DNA of 64,000 bases from Acholoe squamosa (lineage: Eukaryota; Annelida; Polychaeta; Phyllodocida; Polynoidae): assembly GCA_949317995.1 (NCBI GenBank), contig OX439038.1, positions 35,097,113 to 35,161,112 on the forward strand, given 5' to 3'. Below are positions 50,276 through 62,090 of this stretch, piece after piece. Made by a program: the position numbers and the translations under genes. The notes beneath the pieces were generated by a model. That model was not told the DNA's origin. It saw only the letters and a list, made by a program, of their open reading frames with translations, and did no database searches. The first letter of the stretch is position 1. The number at the start of each line of letters is the position of its first letter.

Positions 50276-52595
50276 ATGTGGACTTATTTCTTAATATTCG
50301 TTCTTGTCCCTGCTTGTCTAGGAGTGGGAACAAAAGAAAATTGTTCATGCTCTTTCTTAGAGGATAGCATTATTTCCTGCCAGAGTCCTAATCTAACATG
50401 TTGGATTCAAATGGAACTGACACACAAAACTTTAATCACTTCAGAAATCAGGACACAAAGTAACGACCAAACGCAGGAAATACAGTATGGAAGAAACCGA
50501 TTCCCTTTCTTAGAGCAAGTTTCCTCGAAAGTTGCTCTCTATTCTTGTGAAGCAGGGACATGCAGGTAATTTAAAAGGATTTATTATCCTATTTTACTGA
50601 ATAGTAATTCGTTGAAATTTTTACTCTTACACTCTAAAATAATATTTCTTAACCAAAAATACTAATCTCAGAGCAATTTTCTGTTAGGCCAATAGAACTC
50701 ATATTATAATTTACCGTCCACCGCCCGCATACATTTAAAGGGCCGGATGAGAAAATTTCATTATTCATTATCTAAAAAAATATTGTAGAATTTTTCAAAA
50801 ATGTATTTAGACATGGTAGGAATGAGCAAAGGAGGGCATATTTGGTATCAAATTAAAGCTTACAATGCCAGGAATGTCAATAACATGGTGGCATATACAA
50901 CCTGAAGATTTCAAGGCAGTGCTACCTATATAATGAATAATGAAAAAATGCCTCATCAATTTTCAAAACGGCTCGGACAGTAAACTGTAACCTGAGTTCC
51001 TATGGCCTTATTAGTGCTCACATGTAAATTCCTAATTTTTTTCTCTGCTAGCTAAAAAAATAAATATGTATTCAGCTTTAGACCATGCTAAAAGTAGTGC
51101 TATTGAAAATATGAGATCATAGACTAGAATCTTTAATTCGACGCTGTCCCAGGGCTTTTGACAGGGCTGCGCAGTGCGCAATACACGCATTTAATGCCTA
51201 AATGTCGCATTTAAATGGCTAGAATGGCCATTCATTTACAGAATGGCGCATTGTATTTGCTAAAAAGTGTGCAATTGGCGCATTGCAAAAAATCCTGTCA
51301 AAAGCCCTGCAGTGTCCTGGCACCGTGCCAAATCTGATACAATAAAAGAGATCGTAGTTCAAATCTGTTATAACACATTGTCTATACTGTCAAATGTTTC
51401 AAAAATAATTCTGTTATAACACTGATAAAGTTAACGTCCTATTTTAACAGGAAAACTCATGTCTACCTTCCAACAGAAGGAAAATATATCCGTCTCACAG
51501 AATATCATCTGATGAAAGCAAAATCAACCACAACAAAAACTTCTACTCTGTCTACTATAATCTATAAGTCTACTACCACCTACAAACCTACTGTCTACAA
51601 GCCTACTTCCACCTTCAAGCCTAGTACCTATATCCCTACTTCGATCATGTATAGACGCACCATCTATATCCCTGCTTCCACTCCTGCTGCCTATACATCT
51701 ACTGTCATTGAAAAAGAGGCTACTTCAAGGTATTTCTATATTTTTACTAATTATTATAACACTTTAATTTGTTTTATATAAACTACGACTTGTACGAAGA
51801 TGCCAACGACGTCAAAATATTTTCTATATATCTTTTTAAGTCACTGAAGAGACTTTATAACCTTAAAAATGTCTTAAGAAATCCTGAATCCAAAACCATA
51901 TAAACGTTGTTATATTTTCTTTAACTCTGTTCTAGTTTTTGAAAAGACATAATAACCTTATATTTTCAGAAATATCTTAACAAAAATTACCTAACATACA
52001 TTAATATAATATAACCTTTCTTTTCAGAGAAAAACTTACCTTGATTAAGACGTCTGAACAGCAAACCACAACTGCTCCTCAAGAAAGAGACTATCAATAT
52101 GAGGATACTATGACAACGTCTTCACTGTCTGGAGAAGGATTTCATCTGGAAGATCAGCCCAACACTCCTGCTTCTTATATACCAAACCATGAGGAGCTGT
52201 CAACCTTAAGCCCCGCCTTGAAGAGGAGCTCTCCCCTTTCAGCTGTACCAAGAGAGCACAAACTGACGACTTTAAGCCACGCCTTAAGGAGCAGCTCTTC
52301 CCTCTCACATACAGTAACAGATCAGAAAATGTCAACTTCAAGCCCCTCCTTGATGAATAGCACAAGAGAGTCTCTTCCAAACGATTCTGTTAACTCTTCA
52401 ACGGCATCTTCATCTTTTATTGTGTCTGTATCATTTGGTGTAATCATTCCTTTACTTATGATAACAAGCATTGTCATAATATTAAAGGCTCGAAAAAAAA
52501 GAAACAGATCTCCTATATATAGACCAACTTCAGGCCAAGCTAGCACAAGCAGAGAAATTTTTGAGTTAATACCTCTACGTTCAAACATACCATAA
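50276..52595 (+). CDS. Spliced mucin-like type I membrane glycoprotein
   Basis: Three exons: 50276-50565, 51451-51729 and 52028-52595. Donors GCAG|GTAATT and CAAG|GTATTT and acceptors ttttaacag|G and cttttcag|A are canonical. Both introns are phase 2 and the frame stays open (378 aa). The first exon gives a signal peptide (WTYFLIFVLVPACLG) and a short ectodomain with six Cys and sites for N-glycosylation. The second is Thr/Pro/Tyr-rich with Y/F-K-P-T repeats. The third has three Ser/Thr-rich repeats of about 22 residues, a transmembrane segment (SFGVIIPLLMITSIVIIL) and a basic then Ser-rich tail with an acidic-dileucine-like EIFELI. Type I topology with a heavily O-glycosylated stalk is predicted. 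It could be a viral surface or attachment protein or a captured host mucin-like receptor; no fusion-protein features are seen. ATTAAA near 52604 may be its poly(A) signal. Confidence 0.7.
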
Positions 52596-52879
52596 TGTCT
52601 TGCATATTAAAGACATTCCCTACTGCGTCTTATGTTTCCTCAAGTTGAAGGGTATATTTACTGAAAAAACAGCATAAAGATTATAGGTGCTTCTTATATA
52701 CTCACTTTAATCCAAAAACATTCTCCTGAGATCTGTATGTGAGATGGAAAAATGACATGAGACATGATAATATCCTAAATTCGTCATATGACACTTAGAT
52801 TAGTGTCAAAGACATGAAATAATAGTAATTTAACGACATATAACATGGAAAAATAACATGAGACATGATCTTATCCTAC

Positions 52880-53050
52880 AGGGATGTAAGTCTTCAGGAT
52901 TTATCAGGATTTCCTGATTTCTGAAAATTTTGAATGCCATCTACTTTCCTTATACAAGTGGTAAAGAGAGACTTTTGGAAAAATAGATGGCTTTTATATC
53001 AAGTAAATGTATGGCTTCCTCATTTTTGCCCATGCCTGACTTACATCCCT
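52880..53050. mobile_element. hAT-like MITE inside the Polinton repeat region
   Basis: Inverted copy of the element at 10055-10216 with agggatgtaag and cttacatccct ends. The flanks tATCCTAc and aATCCTAa match at six of eight bases, consistent with an aged 8-bp duplication. It interrupts a single copy of the 121-bp satellite unit, so it arrived after that unit. Confidence 0.75.
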
Positions 53051-53987
53051 AATCCTAAGTTCGTCATATGACACTCAGATAAATGTTAAAGACCACTGCG
53101 TCTTATAATATTTCCTCAAGTTGAAGGGTATATTTACTGAAAAAACAGCATTAAAATTATAAATGCTTCTTATATACGCGCTGACTTTTATACACTGGAG
53201 ATTAAGGTAGTAATTCTGTTTATCCAAGAAAACATTCATATTTTATAGCTACGCTTGTTAATAATTATGAATCACTTAACCAAAATTCATATATTTCATC
53301 ATGTACGGTTATATAACCTGACATATGTATCTTGGCTATAAGGTATATACTAGCCTTCCGTGTGGCTTTTAAAAGAACACTATTCATTATGCAATACGCT
53401 ATTCTATTGAAATCTGTATGAGAAAACAATAAACAATTACTCTATTATTGAAAATCTTTTAATTATTGGAATAATCAAACTAAAGAACTAAGTATGTATG
53501 TACTGATGCATAATTTATGTCCTTGTTTTGTTCAGAACGTTATCTGGAAGACATGATTAATATCCTTGTTTTGCTCAAGACATTATCTGAACGCAGTATT
53601 CTCTGGGAAAGTTGTGACATTTTGACCCTGGGTCTTTAGCTCTATAAGAAGTAATATAGTGAAAAATCCATCTTTAATCTTCTAAATACAAGACTCATAA
53701 TTTTTTTTTCTGTTCAAAAATCACTTTTTTTTAACTTCAAGCATCGTCAACTTTAAAAAACTTATAAAAAATATATGAATTAAGAAAATTATCTTGAGAT
53801 AATGATTACAATAATAACATTTATCTTAATATATATAGGATAAGACCTAAAGTGGTTAAGGGTGGGAAAGCTTCCAGTCTTCACCCTTTAAGACTAGCAA
53901 TATAAAACTGTGTTTAATGCGCAATTCATAAGAAAACAGTGGAAAATAAAAATAAATAGCAAAAATAGAAATAAAAAGCTGACATAC

Positions 53988-54168
53988 CATCTGTCATAAA
54001 ATGTTTAATTAAAAACTTCGATAAAATTTCATTAAAATTTCTCTCTAGCACTTTATTAATTATGATAGTATCGTAACATTCAACAAGTACAAAACATAAG
54101 CGAACCTTAAAGGATTTCCTACCACATAGGAGACAAACACGTCTGTAACCAACATAAGAGTGCATCAT
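53988..54168 (-). CDS. Possible coding exon, unknown
   Basis: About 60 codons from an ATG at 54168 to a strong donor (GATG|GTATGT) after 53988. It contains a CLLCGRK motif and a helical Leu/Ile/Phe-rich part. No acceptor or downstream exon was identified. It may be the first exon of another spliced gene or chance. Confidence 0.25.
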
Positions 54169-55289
54169 ACTCAATATTCATACGAAATGTTTTATTTTCA
54201 ATTATGATACGCAGTACATAAAAAAATACTATGATAATATTCTCTCTTAAAAAATAAATAAAAAAGTGAAATAAAAAATAAATAAGACTTTATCAATGTA
54301 ATATCATAATCTACAGCAAGAAATACAATAATCCATTTACAGTATTTAAAGGGTGAAGAAAAATATATTGCTTTGTCCTAAGAAAAGATTTTTCCTATAA
54401 CAGAGAATAAACACCAGCTCAGCTAGTCTACCATAATACCTTACGTATAAGACGCATCTCAAAACTCAACTATACGTGAGATGTTATAATATGATCAAAA
54501 AAAATCCTATGAGGTCAACATTTTACTTCATTAAGAGTTAATAACCACGTAATACGATACTAAATCAACAGGTGGCAGCACTATTCTCTTTTTACATAAA
54601 GCTACGTATTAGAACACCACTGTCCTATAAAAATATGATGTTATATAAAGAAATATATCGATACAATATAAATCTTTTATACAATAAACTATAGCCTATA
54701 CCAATAAAACATTAGGTAATATTTATTTATAACACGTCATCTCTCAAAACATTTATCAATGTAGCACACCCATAATCATAACACTCGTACATGAACATAT
54801 AGAAATAAATTCATGCATGTATCATACTAATATAACTCAAGTCTAGGCTAACATTAGCTTAAGAGTTCGTAGATCTTCTATTTGGAATTTTTGAAGGTCT
54901 GGTCTCTCCAGACCAATATTTAATCCAAAAACATTCTCCTGAGATCTGCATTATACTTCTTCAATCCAACTTACTGGTATAATCCCAAAAAATCCTGAGA
55001 GGTCTACATAATACTTCATTAAACGTCATCAAACAGTCTCGATTTATCAATAAAATGATATTCATCAGCGCCGTATATAATACTCTACTATATCAACAGG
55101 TGGCAGGACTATATACTATTTGAGAGTTTACAGCATAACGAAACTCAGGGTAAGGAAGGTGGGGGGTGTGTGTAATTGATCCCTAATGCTCTCATATTGT
55201 ATAATTTGGTTAAAACGAAATTCTTTTATAACTAAAATTACACACTTTGTTATAACAAAATTTACTACAGTAATTTAACAACATACAAC

Positions 55290-57480
55290 CTGATGACAAG
55301 GACATGGAAAAATGACATGAGACATGATCATATCCTAAATTCGCCATGTGACACTCAGATCAGTGACAAAGACATGGGATAATAGTAATTTGACATGTGA
55401 CATGGAACCTAGTGTCAAGGACATGGAGAAAAATAACATGAGACATGATCATATCCTAAATTCGCCATGTGACACTCAGATCAGTGACAAAGACATGGGA
55501 TAATAGTAATTTGACATGTGACATGGAACCTAGTGTCAAGGACATGGAGAAAAATGACATGAGACATGATCATATCCTAAATTCGCCATGTGACACTCAG
55601 ATCAGTGACAAAGACATGGGATAATAGTAATTTGACATGTGACATGGAACCTAGTGACAAGGACATGGAGAAAAATGACATGAGACATGATCATATCCTA
55701 AATTCGCCATGTGACACTCAGATCAGTGACAAAGACATGGGATAATAGTAATTTGACATGTGACATGGAACCTAGTGTCAAGGTCATGGAGAAAAATGAC
55801 ATGAGACATGATCATATCCTAAATTCGTCATGTGACACTCAGATCAGTGTCAAAGACATGGGATAACAGTAATTTGACATGTGACATGGATCCTAGTGAC
55901 ATAAAACATGATCATATCCTAAATTCTCCATGTGACACTCAGATCAGTGACAAAGACATGGGATAATAGTAATTTGACATGTGACATGGAACCTAGTGTC
56001 AAGGTCATGGAGAAAAATGACATGAGACATGATCATATCCTAAATTCGTCATGTGACACTCAGATCAGTGTCAAAGACATGGGATAATAGTAATTTGACA
56101 TGTGACATGGATCCTAGTGACATAAAACATGATCATATCCTAAATTCGCCATGTGACACTCAGATCAGTGACAAAGACATGGGATAATAGTAATTTGACA
56201 AGTGACATGGAACCTAGTGTCAAGGTCATGGAGAAAAATGACATGAGACATGATCATATCCTAAATTCGCTAACTGACACTCAGATCAGTGTCAAAGACA
56301 TGGGATAATAGTAATTTGACATGTGACATGGAACCTAGTGTCAAGGACATGGAGAAAAATGACATGAGACATGATCATATCCTAAATTCGCCGTGTGACA
56401 CTCAGATCAGTGACAAAGACATGGGATAATAGTAATTTGACATGTGACATGGAACCTAGTGTCAAGGTCATGGAGAAAAATGACATGAGACATGATCATA
56501 TCCTAAATTCGTCATGTGACACTCATATCAGTGTCAAAGACATGGGATAATAGTAATTTGACATGTGACATGGATCCTAGTGACATAAAACATGATCATA
56601 TCCTAAATTCGCCATGTGACACTCAGATCAGTGACAAAGACATGGGATAATAGTAATTTGACAAGTGACATGGAACCTAGTGTCAAGGTCATGGAGAAAA
56701 ATGACATGAGACATGATCATATCCTAAATTCGCTAACTGACACTCAGATCAGTGACAAAGACATGGGATAATAGTAATTTGACATGTGACATGGAACCTA
56801 GTGTCAAGGACATGGAGAAAAATAACATGAGACATGATCATATCCTAAATTCGCCATGTGACACTCAGATCAGTGACAAAGACATGGGATAATAGTAATT
56901 TGACATGTGACATGGAACCTAGTGTCAAGGACATGGAGAAAAAGGACATGAGACATGATCATATCCTAAATTCGCCGTGTGACACTCAGATCAGTGACAA
57001 AGACATGGGATAATAGTAATTTGACATGTGACATGGAACCTAGTGACATGAGACATGATCATATCCTAAATTCGCCGTGTGACACTCAGATCAGTGTCAA
57101 AGACATGGGATAATAGTAATTTGACATGTGACATGGAACCTAGTGTCAAGGACATGGAGAAAAATGACATGAGACATGATCATATCCTAAATTCTCCGTG
57201 TGACACTCAGATCAGTGACAAAGACATAGGATAATAGTAATTTGACATGTGACATGGAACCTAGTGTCAAGGACATGGAGAAAAAGGACATAGAGACATG
57301 ATCATATCCTAAATTCGCCGTGTGACACGCAGATCAGTGTCAAAGACATGGGATAATAGTAATTTAACAACATGTGACATGGAACCTAGTGTCAAGGACA
57401 TGGAGAAAAATGACATGAGACATGATCTTATCCTAAATTCGTCATGTGACACGCAGATTAGTGTCAAAAAGATGGGAAAA
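55290..57480. repeat. 121-bp satellite, about 18 copies
   Basis: Head-to-tail units with period 121 contain gacatgagacatgatcatat, aaattcgccatgtgacactc and gggataatagtaatttgaca. A deletion variant of about 94 bp (lacking the caaggacatggagaaaaatg part) recurs at least twice, in a fixed order with normal units (about 55800-56700), so larger blocks were duplicated. It lies wholly inside the Polinton. Confidence 0.9.
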
Positions 57481-57489
57481 GCTATGTAC

Positions 57490-57825
57490 ATAAATTATTT
57501 AGTTCCACATAACCTAGAACAGGACAAAGATAGTTCATATTATTCTCGGTAGAGGGAAACCCGAGAATGCGTTCTGCGTTCTAAATACGATGAAATCTAA
57601 CGTCTCAGTTGTAAACTATGAGCAAATATTCTTTATTGATATCAATAAAATATATCAAACAATGAAAAGAAAGAGCTCTATACATAATTCATTCAAACTG
57701 ATCAAGAAATTATAAAGAAAAGAGCATTATACATGTAATAATTTAGTTCCACATAACCTACATCATGCTAGAAATAGTTCATATTATTCTCGGTAGAGGG
57801 GGACAAAAAATCCGCGTTTTGAATA
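57490..57825. repeat. Duplicated block adjoining the right TIR
   Basis: Sequence at about 57490-57730 is a diverged direct copy of about 57735-57975: both have ttagttccacataacct, then ttcatattattctcggtaga, then the inner terminal-repeat segment. So the inner part of the TIR was duplicated on this side. Confidence 0.75.
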
Positions 57826-58723
57826 AAAATCTATCGTTTCAATTTAAACTACCGCTGTAAATTCCTCTAATAACTCAGCAAATGTTCTTTGCTGATATCA
57901 ATGAAACATATCAAAAAATAGAGGAGAAAAAACTCTGTCCCTAAATCACTCAAACTGATGAAAAAAATCTATATCCTCTTAAACTGAATGTCTATTTGTT
58001 CATAGACTTAAAGGTGTAACACCACATTTATGATTTCACTGCTGAGGTGGAGTATATAAGGAACGCAATGTCTGGGGTTAATTGGAGAGGTCCGGCCCTC
58101 ATGTCACGAACCTCCTTGTCTGTAGCTCCAGGTGCTAGCTTCAGTGCGTAAAATATCTCGACTGTTCTTCCGACCTTGTCGACTAAGAACGGGTGATGCT
58201 CCCATTGTTGGTTGAAGCATGAACGGGTGATGCTCCCATTGTTGGTTGAAGCATGAACGGGTGATGCTCCCACTGTTGGTTGAAGCGTGTCTGCTCCCAT
58301 CAGTTGGTAGAAGCAACCATACATAATGGTCCTCCTGTTTCAGTAACGCTCACCGTTCCTTAGAGCACTGATCTGGAATTGAACGTGTTCCACAATCCTT
58401 CAATCCTCTTTCAATCCTCCTTCAATCCTTCAATCCTCCTTCAATCCTCCTTCAATCCTTCAATCCTCCTTCAATCCTTCAATCCTCCTTCAATCCTTGG
58501 TGCACTTAGTTCATTCCTCTGTACCGAAAGCTCAGCTAAGAACCGTGTGACATGAGAACCACTTGACCTCTCTTTTGTATTTAAAATTTATGATATGATT
58601 ACTATTTCCAAAAATAATCCTAATATCCAAAATAATAGGTATTTTCTGGATATTCAAAAAATATAGGTCTTCTTTGGATATTTTTTTTAGAAATATCCAA
58701 AGAAGACCTATATATATACTACT
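57826..58723. repeat. Right terminal inverted repeat (898 bp)
   Basis: Complement of 22599-23411. It carries extra units compared with the left: three 34-bp copies of gggtgatgctcccattgttg (from 58189) and a longer CAATCCTCCTT minisatellite (about 58395-58498). A TATATAAGG box (58053-58061) faces outward. Minus-strand frames here (58028-58324) run through the 34-bp repeat and are not conserved in the left copy, so no gene is called. Confidence 0.92.
58662..58712. other. Terminal hairpin, right (21-bp perfect stem)
   Basis: Mirror of 22610-22660: arms 58662-58682 and 58692-58712 are exact complements with a 9-nt loop, 11 nt from the terminus. Confidence 0.85.
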
Positions 58724-58729
58724 CCCCTC
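58724..58729. repeat. Target-site duplication, right (CCCCTC)
   Basis: Identical to 22593-22598 and directly abuts the terminal ACTACT. Confidence 0.95.
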
Positions 58730-59352
58730 GACGGCAGTAAAAAAAATTTGCGCCCCCCCCCCTCCCCGCGCCGGAGGCGCAGAGAGTTTTTCGCGCCATC
58801 TAAAATTCGTTGTAAGGGGATTCTTTTACTATAGAAATGTATGGGGGTGATTTGGGACAATGGAATTTGTTTGTTATAAACGAAAATTCGTTGTAACAGG
58901 ATTCGTTGTAAAGAAATTTCACTAGTATTTCCGAGCACATCGGCCACTGTCAAGCCGTTGGAAAGATGGCATATTATCGCTCATGCACATTTCGCTGGCA
59001 TATTATCTCGCTCATGCACATTTCGCTGAATGTTCTTGAACATATATCAAGTTGTCATAATCTAATTGAACACAAATCATATTGCAATATATGTTTATGA
59101 CATGTTAATATAGGGGCGAGTGAAGCACGCGCATGGGCGCTTCACTCGCCAATACCGATATTTAGAAAATGCCAATGCTTGAAGTTGCCAGCTACCTGCC
59201 CTATACCGAGCGACTTTTTAAAAAGATGATTTCTAAGGTAGGTATGTCACTAAAAATTGAAATCAGAAATGGTCGTTACTGCATGGGCGCGGTATTTACC
59301 GTAGTACTAACTAGGTCAACTCACAGAGGGCGTACTGCTTGCTACGCCGTCT
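58730..59352. other. Right flank of the Polinton; no gene seen
   Basis: C-run-rich start, then repeated 'attcgttgtaa' words (about 58805-58920). A GGCGAGTGAAGC/GCTTCACTCGCC hairpin (12-bp stem, 59115-59150) is the only other structure. No convincing frame. Confidence 0.45.
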
Positions 59353-59403
59353 GATGATTCGACCTACTAACGGCGACCTCGAGGTCGGATCTAGCCCCTG
59401 CCG
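59353..59403. repeat. Second copy of the 52-bp dispersed repeat
   Basis: Same strand and almost identical to 19247-19298. Confidence 0.6.
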
Positions 59404-61740
59404 TCGGTCCTCAATGCCAACAGGACAGTTATCTGCTTGGAGAGTGATAAGTCTCTCATAGCCTCAAAAACAAAGTATTTTTTATAATTGAAGGAACAGA
59501 ATCATGATAACTACATACAATGATTTGTTTCGAGGCTATCAAAAAAGTATCACACTTCAAGCAGATAACTCTATATGTTTGCATTGGATTTTATAGGGTA
59601 AGGGATATGTTTGGAGAATGAGCGACCATATGTCCAGGCGCGCGCCGACTGCTGGGCGTGCGGCCTATTGAATGCGCCTATTGAATGCCCCTCAGTAATA
59701 GACAGGTGCGCGCATGCTCATTTTGGTCGTAGCAACGCAGCCTAGGAGCCCATTTACCAGAGCCTTTTTAGAGGTGGAGCAGAAAACCCTTCCAAAATGG
59801 TAAGATATAAGTAGATATTAACATATTTCGATGTGTATTTAGTCGTCTAACATGCCTTGGTTTCAGATTCAGTCGTTTCTATACTGAAAAAATGTGTCCT
59901 GTTTCCAGAATCACAGTTCTCAAATTCCACTTCCGATACTAGGCGATACGCCGATAGTGGGTATTTGATGATGACTCACTCATGCCATGGGCATGGATTG
60001 GAAAGCCATGTCCATGACAACATCTCAACATCAACAGATGTTAATCTACATTATACATGTAAATCATACTAAATACATATCAGAGTCATAGGGAAATGAC
60101 AATGTATAACTATCTAAATATATATAGTAAATAGGTGTTCATTCGCCACATCAATATTAAACGAGTTAGACAATGTCAATGACAGCCCAGGCATAGATTG
60201 AAACAGGATACTGAATCTGAGCAAGTTTTTACATGTCAAAATAAAATCAAAGCGGCGCAGCGCGGCTGCCGTGTGTACAACGTGCGCCGTGCAGACGGCA
60301 TGGTGCAGTAATTTTATTGTAGGGGGCCTAATTTTTAAGAAAAATAGTAAACCATGATAATATCCTTCTTATAGAATTTGAAGGTTAGCCTAAACCCTAA
60401 TCAAGGCTAATAGGGAGCCTAAGTCTCGCAATAAACTATGTCGTAAAAAATTTTCTGATTTGGAACTAAAATGACCAATATTTGAATTGACCTGGAGGCC
60501 CACCATATATAAAATTTTAAGGCTCAACTCATATTCTTAAAAAAAGTTATGCTAAGCTTAAAATATTCCCCTATCCTTCAAGCCTGTGGGCGATAATATG
60601 CTGAGCACAGAATCCGCCCGCACGGCACCCGCACATGACGTGACTTCCCCTCCCTATGATACTGTCCCTACACCGTAGAACTACTTTTGCCATACACAGC
60701 CGCGCCATCTGCACAAGGATCGTTATACACACGGCCCCACCATCTGTATATCGCTTTCGATCTTGGACCAACCAACACGGATCAAGCCACTTTAGTAACT
60801 TGGGAGTCAAATTCTAAAGCCAGTAGGTATGACTAGGCATAAGAAAAAAATTATTCTTGTGTTCAGGTAACATCGCCCAAAAAATTAGGGAAGGTAGGTC
60901 GGATTTTTTTTTTTTTTCTTCTTAAAGTTCCTGGATGCCGAGAATTGCCAAAATTACATTAAACATGGTTCAAAAGATTAACCAACTTAAAAAACTATAA
61001 AAATGTTGGTTATTTCATTATTTTTTATTACATTTTTCTTGAATTTTAAGTCATATTTACCAACAAATTCTAAACAAAAAAAAAAATTAAAAAAATTAGG
61101 GTGGGGCCAAAAAATTAAGGTAGGTTTGGATACCTGAACACAACATCTTTTTTTTTTTTTTTAGGCCCTATTAAACAGTAAACAGACAGCAGTGGATAAT
61201 GACAACAGTCAACACTGTGTTGTATTTGTCAATAGTGTCAATATTTATATCCCGAAATAACCTGCTTATACCAAGTTATAGTAAAGGCATGGCTTATATA
61301 GGCACTTACCTAGTTTTTAAGACTTTGTCCCATGCATTTTATCTATTAAGCAATGGAGAGATCTCATCAAAAAAGTGGATTTGCTCTTTAAATGAAGTCT
61401 TTATGCCAAGTATAAGGGAAGTTATGACTGATCAAAGACCAAAAATCAAACCCAAAATTCTGCCAGTGTTAAGAGTTTAAATAGGGTCCAGATTTGTGAT
61501 CAAGCACATCGGATACAGGACTAGCTTCATCTCTGAAATCATTATTTTGGGCTATTTTCTTTTCATGTATGGAAGAGTTCCCCATATAAGGTTGAAAATC
61601 AATGTATCATATCAAATTTTAACACAGGGATGTAATTCTTCAGGATTTATTAGGAATTCCTATTTTCTGAAAAATCTTAAACTATCATTTGTACTAACTA
61701 ACAAAATCGTGAGAATGACAGTTTCTGACTGAACAAATCC
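59404..61740. other. No gene supported
   Basis: At about 59793-59799 an AAAATG|GTAAGA context and at about 59866 a tttggtttcag acceptor look like splice sites, but joining them stops after a few codons, so no gene is called. Homopolymer T and A runs occur at 60906-60921, 61076-61095 and 61147-61164. A partial hAT-like MITE (agggatgtaattcttcagga) starts at about 61629. Confidence 0.45.
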
Positions 61741-61746
61741 TGATCT

Positions 61747-62090
61747 TGCACTGCTGCCAGGCAACAGATCCTGCCAGGACGGTCTCCTCTGTTTCCTATC
61801 ACCATCCCCGATTTCCCTGCACTGCTGGCAGCCAGCATATGCAACCAGGGTGGTTCCTGTCGTTCCTAGCACCCTCCCCGACCTTCCTGCACTGCTGCCG
61901 GCCAATAGATCCTGTCAGGACGGTCTTCTTTCCTCCCCGACTTCCCTGCACTGCTGCCGGCCAGCACATGCAACCAGGGCAGTTCCTGTCGTTCCTAGCA
62001 CCCTCCCCGACCTTCCTGCAGTGCTGCCGGCCAGTAGATCCTATCAGGGCGGTCTCCTCTCTTTCCTAGCCACCCCTCCCCGACCCCCCT
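61747..62090. repeat. About 70-bp GC-rich tandem repeat, five copies
   Basis: Copies start cactgctgcc(g)gcca at about 61749, 61817, 61892, 61949 and 62019. Alternating subtypes (agatcctgtcaggacggtc and catgcaaccagggcagttc) give a dimeric unit of about 130-140 bp. The plus-strand frames are repeat products. Confidence 0.75.

Larger units (their letters stand above)
52596..55289. other. Non-coding block with diverged repeats
   Basis: It contains two early satellite-like copies (about 52743-52878), the MITE at 52880-53050, an 85-bp direct repeat (about 52620-52702 and 53096-53178), and repeated 'tccaaaaacattctcctgag' (52714 and 54922). Apart from the candidate exon at 53988-54168, no gene is seen. 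Confidence 0.5.
22599..58723. mobile_element. Complete Polinton/Maverick (adintovirus-like) element, 36.1 kb
   Basis: It is bounded by CCCCTC duplications. The termini start AGTAGTATATATATAGG on both strands, followed by terminal inverted repeats of 0.8-0.9 kb. It encodes the defining Polinton set: protein-primed DNA polymerase B, retroviral-type integrase, packaging ATPase, adenain-type protease, and major and minor capsid proteins. It is large for the family (commonly 15-25 kb). The extra length is accessory genes on both sides of the core, two spliced genes, and about 2.2 kb of satellite at the right. All core genes are on the minus strand. Apart from a one-base frameshift in the polymerase, the core genes are open, so the insertion is recent or still under selection. 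Confidence 0.97.

Noticed and set aside
50161-50367. 68-codon plus-strand frame overlapping the glycoprotein first exon
   Set aside because: Out of frame with the spliced gene; no signal peptide or domain, and the neighbouring frame has a clear signal peptide and splice donor.
58028-58324. 98-codon minus-strand frame in the right terminal repeat
   Set aside because: It runs through the 34-bp tandem repeat, and the matching sequence in the left terminal repeat has an in-frame stop.
22599-58723. CRISPR array reading of the short direct repeats
   Set aside because: The repeats are contiguous tandem units without unique spacers, and the DNA is clearly eukaryotic.
59790-59900. First-exon-like ATG|GTAAGA with a downstream acceptor
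   Set aside because: Joining the visible sites gives a stop after about seven codons; no further exon could be supported.
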